Source: a virus | IMG/VR virus record: IMGVR_UViG_3300028844_002676 | Coordinates: 1-51,080 of that record | Reading direction: 5' to 3' (one strand) | Length of the DNA stretch: 51,080 nucleotides | Part shown: piece after piece, positions 48,444-51,080 of the stretch | Layout of the letters: each line of letters opens with the position of its first letter | Position numbering within the stretch: the stretch's first letter is position 1 | Translations under genes and position numbers: made by a program | Notes under the pieces: generated by a model | What the model was told of the DNA's origin: nothing | Database searches by the model: none | What the model saw: the letters and a program-made list of their open reading frames with translations, nothing else

Positions 48444-49039
48444 TGGCTAAATTTGATGCAGACATAGACATAGACTTTGCAGACAGAACAGATATCTTAA
48501 AACATATCACACATTGTTCTGCAAGGCAAGAACGTGATGAAGGTGTACGTAAACACAACTCTGGTGTGTATGTCACTGAAGTGCCGTATGATCCTATCAA
48601 CGATTGTGCATCCATAGACTATGAATCAGCAGAACAACGTGGATATATCAAAATAGATTTTTTGAATGTTAACGTGTACAAGTTAATACGTGACCAAGCA
48701 CACTATGAAGAAATGTTAAACAAAGAACCACCTTGGTCAAGATTACAAGAGCCAGAATTTGTAGAAAAATTAATACATGTGGGCAATCATCATAAATTAA
48801 TATGCAACATGAATGTAAATTCAATTGCAAGAATGGCCATGTTTCTAGCATTGATACGTCCAGGTAAAAGACACTTGCTAGATCAAACATGGAATAAAAT
48901 TGGGCAAGACATTTGGACCATACCAGAAGATGGTTCTTATTATTTTAAAAAAGCACACGCAGTATCTTATGCAGTACTGGTGGCATTACATATGAATTTG
49001 ATTGATGAACAAGAAAATATATCTACACAAGAACAGTAA
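48443..49039 (+). CDS. Minimal DnaE-like protein (Pol III alpha palm/finger fragment)
   Basis: 198 residues, a fifth of DnaE. FDADIDIDFADR corresponds to the DnaE PDFDVDF catalytic block (Asp9 and Asp11 match Asp401 and Asp403). RKHNSGVYVTEVP corresponds to GKHAGGVVIAP. RGYIKIDFLNVNVY corresponds to AGLVKFDFLGLRT (Asp72 matches Asp555). SIARMAMFLALIRPGK corresponds to DMIALVALFRPGP. YYFKKAHAVSYAVLVAL corresponds to GYGFNKSHSAAYALVSY. All five blocks lie in the DnaE order with all three catalytic aspartates kept. The PHP, thumb and C-terminal parts are absent. It may be a tiny polymerase, a nucleotidyltransferase or an inactive partner. Alignment made by eye. Confidence 0.68.
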   Translation: MAKFDADIDIDFADRTDILKHITHCSARQERDEGVRKHNSGVYVTEVPYDPINDCASIDYESAEQRGYIKIDFLNVNVYKLIRDQAHYEEMLNKEPPWSRLQEPEFVEKLIHVGNHHKLICNMNVNSIARMAMFLALIRPGKRHLLDQTWNKIGQDIWTIPEDGSYYFKKAHAVSYAVLVALHMNLIDEQENISTQEQ

Positions 49040-50033
49040 ACTAATACCATTTATACCTGATCATAAAACGTATGACAGTCATTCGTTGAAATATCTCAAC
49101 ACTGATGGCATCATAATGATTGTACCTATTAGCACATACATAGAGTCTGAAGAACGCACTGCATTGATCAAGTATGCACAACAATCAGACCATCACATAT
49201 ACATAGAAGATTGTGTGGAAGGATCATCTACATTTATCAAACATCTTGACAAATATGGATTGCTGAAACGAGCATTGAACAAAGACATATCCATAATTGC
49301 ATCAGGAGAAATGCCTGAGCAAATGTCAGCAGTGGCCATCAATTACATGATGTACATGACAGGATTGGTGAACGAATCACACAGAAATATTAGCATTACT
49401 AAAAAGAACAAGCCTTATACATTTTTATATTTGAACAATAGAGTACGTTCACACAGAACTCATTTATTAATGGAAATAAAAAGATTAGGATTATTGGATC
49501 AATCATTATGGTGCAATGTACATAATGATGAATTAGGACACACATTGCCTAAAAACAAATTACCTGAAGCATATGATCCACAAACAGGCAAAGCATTAAC
49601 AGATTGGAACACATGGGCCGCTGGACCAGTGATTAAAAAACAATATCAAGACACATCATTCTCATTGGTGTGTGAGTCAGCAGTCATGCATAGATACGCA
49701 TTTCCCACAGAAAAAACTTGGAAGCCAATCATTGCTGGGCACCCTTTTATGACATTGGCCAATGCCAGACATTATCCATACTTGAAAGAACTTGGTTTTA
49801 AAACATTTGATTCAGTGTTGTATGAAGCATGGGCAGGCATGACTCGTTGGCCTGATGCCATCAAGTGGCTGGGCAAACAAGTGGTTACTACTACAGAAAG
49901 TGATCTTGAAGACTTTGTGCAACAGTGCAAGAAGATTACTACACACAACAAAAAACAGTTCTGGTTACTGTATGACGATTATATTGCTAATACAGAGTCT
50001 AAACTCAATCAACTCTTCGAACAAGTTGAATAG
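49005..50033 (+). CDS. Glycosyltransferase-like protein with EKTWKPI...GFKTFD motif
   Basis: 342 residues from ATG 49005 (a TTG three bases earlier is the alternative), overlapping the DnaE-like gene by 35 bases. The middle has YTFLYLNNRVRSHRTHLL and the C-terminal half carries SLVCESAV, FPTEKTWKPIIAGHPFMTL, YLKELGFKTFDSVLYEAW, the E-S...TEK..KP...G.PF...LGF.TF layout also seen at 6075-7190. This recalls GT10/fucosyltransferase-like enzymes of viral glycan loci. The N-terminal third is unlike that protein. It is separated from the main glycan block by 8 kb. Activity not proven. Confidence 0.58.
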   Translation: MNKKIYLHKNSKLIPFIPDHKTYDSHSLKYLNTDGIIMIVPISTYIESEERTALIKYAQQSDHHIYIEDCVEGSSTFIKHLDKYGLLKRALNKDISIIASGEMPEQMSAVAINYMMYMTGLVNESHRNISITKKNKPYTFLYLNNRVRSHRTHLLMEIKRLGLLDQSLWCNVHNDELGHTLPKNKLPEAYDPQTGKALTDWNTWAAGPVIKKQYQDTSFSLVCESAVMHRYAFPTEKTWKPIIAGHPFMTLANARHYPYLKELGFKTFDSVLYEAWAGMTRWPDAIKWLGKQVVTTTESDLEDFVQQCKKITTHNKKQFWLLYDDYIANTESKLNQLFEQVE

Positions 50034-50382
50034 ATCTTTTCTTGGTACGTTTTTTATTTAACTCTGCTAAAGAAGTTGCAGGGCCATACATGATATCAAA
50101 GTCTTTGTTAATGAATGTTTGCAGATAAGGTTTAAACACTGCCCATTCATCACGTAAGAATATGTTGATTGGTATAGAACGATTAGATTCCCACCACCAA
50201 ACTTCAGCAAATTCTAAAAACTTCTTTTTTAATTCAATGTCAGTGATACGACCAAAGTCATACATGGTAGTGACCAACTTGTCTCTATTTTGTATAATAC
50301 CCACATATTCTGTGTTGCCGTACATCACTACTGTGATGAAAGGATACTTTTCTGACAGTTGTTTAAAGAAGTCGTTTGACAT
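50005..50382 (-). CDS. Conserved marine T4-like protein, unknown
   Basis: 125 residues from the ATG at 50382, with a two-codon longer alternative start (TTG 50388). Blocks YPFITVVMYGNTEYVGIIQN, TTMYDFGRITDIELKKKFLE, EVWWWESNRSIPINIFL and the basic end NKKRTKKRSIQLVRRV are highly conserved in marine T4-like phages in my recollection. Three Trp in a row and a conserved basic tail suggest nucleic-acid contact. It is transcribed convergently to the glycosyltransferase-like gene with a 29-base overlap, and divergently from the tail gene. Function unknown. Confidence 0.65.
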   Translation of the reverse strand: MSNDFFKQLSEKYPFITVVMYGNTEYVGIIQNRDKLVTTMYDFGRITDIELKKKFLEFAEVWWWESNRSIPINIFLRDEWAVFKPYLQTFINKDFDIMYGPATSLAELNKKRTKKRSIQLVRRVD

Positions 50383-50392
50383 TTTCAATCCT

Positions 50393-50400
50393 GATAAATA
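50393..50400 (+). promoter_or_regulatory. Late box with 5-base spacing to ATG (leaderless type)
   Basis: GATAAATA, then TTGCT, then the ATG at 50406. No Shine-Dalgarno. Confidence 0.6.
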
Positions 50401-50405
50401 TTGCT

Positions 50406-51080
50406 ATGTATAACACGCAAGTATATTTATATGACCAAGAGCAAACCATAATATTAAATGATTATGCAAACTCAGAACTTATTTCAGTGAGGTGGACGCC
50501 AGTGTACGCAAAGGACTTAAAACTACATAAAGGTACAGATAATGTGCTGACCTTTAGATTTCAAAATCAGGATCAAAAGCCTGTAAACTTAACAGATACC
50601 ACAGTGACGTTTAGACTGATCAGTCAAGATGGTACAGAAGTATTGTTGTCAGAAAACTTAGAAACAATATCAGCAGTCAAAGGCACTGCCAAAGTTACCA
50701 TATCAGAATCAGAACTTGATGCAGTCAGCATACAAAAAGCCACATACTCATTGGAAAGAAAACTCACTACACGTTCCACATACGATCCTGCGTTCATGGA
50801 CGATAATGCCACTGCAAGAGGATCTGTAGAAATTATGGATTCAGTGATGGCTACTCATACTGCATCACAAACAATTACAATTCCTGCACATGGTGACGAT
50901 ACCACATATTATTCCTCACAATGGTCAGGCAATGATGTAAACTTGCACACACTACAATACAAACCTTCTGCATTCACAGGTTCCATACAAGTACAAGGTG
51001 CAGTAGATTCCACAGAAGGATTATGGTACGACATTGGATCCAAGACAAATATTACAGCCTCTTCTGTGACAGGATACATA
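50406..51080 (+). CDS. Tail or baseplate structural protein, 3'-truncated by the window
   Basis: 225 codons are visible and open to the last base. After a short N-terminal tail (MYNTQVYLYDQEQTIIL) comes VRWTPVYAKDLKLHKGTDNV, then LTFRFQNQDQKPVNLTDTTV, then a strand-rich FRLISQDGTEVLL with VTISESELDAVSIQKATYSL. The layout (HKG.DN...F.F.NQD.KPV.L) resembles the N-terminal domain of BppU-like baseplate and fibre proteins. Marine T4-like phages carry several paralogues. The following Thr/Ser/Gly-rich beta repeats fit a fibre. It has the leaderless-type late box. Length and C-terminus unknown. Confidence 0.68.
   Translation, partial: MYNTQVYLYDQEQTIILNDYANSELISVRWTPVYAKDLKLHKGTDNVLTFRFQNQDQKPVNLTDTTVTFRLISQDGTEVLLSENLETISAVKGTAKVTISESELDAVSIQKATYSLERKLTTRSTYDPAFMDDNATARGSVEIMDSVMATHTASQTITIPAHGDDTTYYSSQWSGNDVNLHTLQYKPSAFTGSIQVQGAVDSTEGLWYDIGSKTNITASSVTGYI

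Noticed and set aside
1-51080. tRNA genes
   Set aside because: I looked through the intergenic gaps and saw no cloverleaf with a GTTCRANNC-type T-arm. A tRNA scan would be decisive.

Overview
This window is part of the genome of an AT-rich, T4-like marine myovirus. The evidence is a set of recognisable T4 core genes: neck gp13, gp14 and gp15, sheath gp18, tube gp19, head-completion gp4, both terminase subunits gp16 and gp17, gp32, UvsX, a UvsY-like protein, UvsW, a gp62-like clamp-loader subunit, a DexA-like exonuclease and a dNMP kinase. These are packed with 1-4 base stop/start overlaps and separated by small proteins of the type seen in pelagic phages. No photosynthesis gene is visible. 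The host is probably a low-GC marine bacterium, possibly of the SAR11 type, but that is inference. Portal, major capsid, polymerase gp43 and clamp gp45 are not in the window.

Layout. 1-2005 (minus): gp15 and gp14. 2112-4925: an unknown protein, two small exported proteins, gp13 and a small basic protein. 4962-6121: nucleotide metabolism genes (exonuclease, dNMP kinase). 6075-7536 (minus): a glycan-type enzyme and a zinc-binding HNH-like protein. 7660-14158: sheath, tube, a second tube-fold protein, gp4 and gp16. 14195-18909: a run of proteins that mostly share an N-terminal leader resembling the T4 capsid-targeting sequence. 18960-24746: an unusual enzyme cluster (B12-type radical SAM, second radical SAM, Fe/2OG-type oxygenase, sulfotransferase, methyltransferase, SGNH hydrolase). 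24755-28856: gp17 and a large probable virion protein. 28860-30723: very small proteins, a nucleotidyltransferase, a cupin and an Smr-like protein. 30734-30967: two tandem glutamine-riboswitch-like aptamers and a 33-residue peptide. 31141-34882: recombination block (gp32, UvsX, an SDR enzyme, UvsY-like). 34875-40793: methyltransferase and glycosyltransferases. 40842-43326: a possible structural protein and three small-promoter genes. 43421-49039: UvsW, two paralogous oxygenase-like proteins, a glutathione S-transferase, gp62-like, a zinc-finger protein and a 198-residue DnaE-like protein. 49005-51080: a glycan-type enzyme, a conserved unknown protein and a truncated tail protein.

Regulation. 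Late genes carry T4-type late boxes (NATAAATA). Eight genes have the core TAAATA exactly five bases before the start codon and lack a Shine-Dalgarno sequence, which predicts leaderless late mRNAs. Other genes have a late box followed by a leader with a good Shine-Dalgarno. Early genes (dexA-like, uvsW and the 41.7-43.3 kb genes) have sigma70-type promoters.

Three coding sequences are frame-disrupted: gp15 near 650, gp18 near 9695, and a glycosyltransferase at 40362-40383 split by an exact 11-bp tandem duplication. Whether these are biological or assembly errors cannot be decided from the sequence. The observations I rate highest are the minimal DnaE-like protein with all three catalytic aspartates, the tandem glutamine riboswitch under a late promoter, the leaderless late-promoter class, and the shared capsid-targeting leaders.
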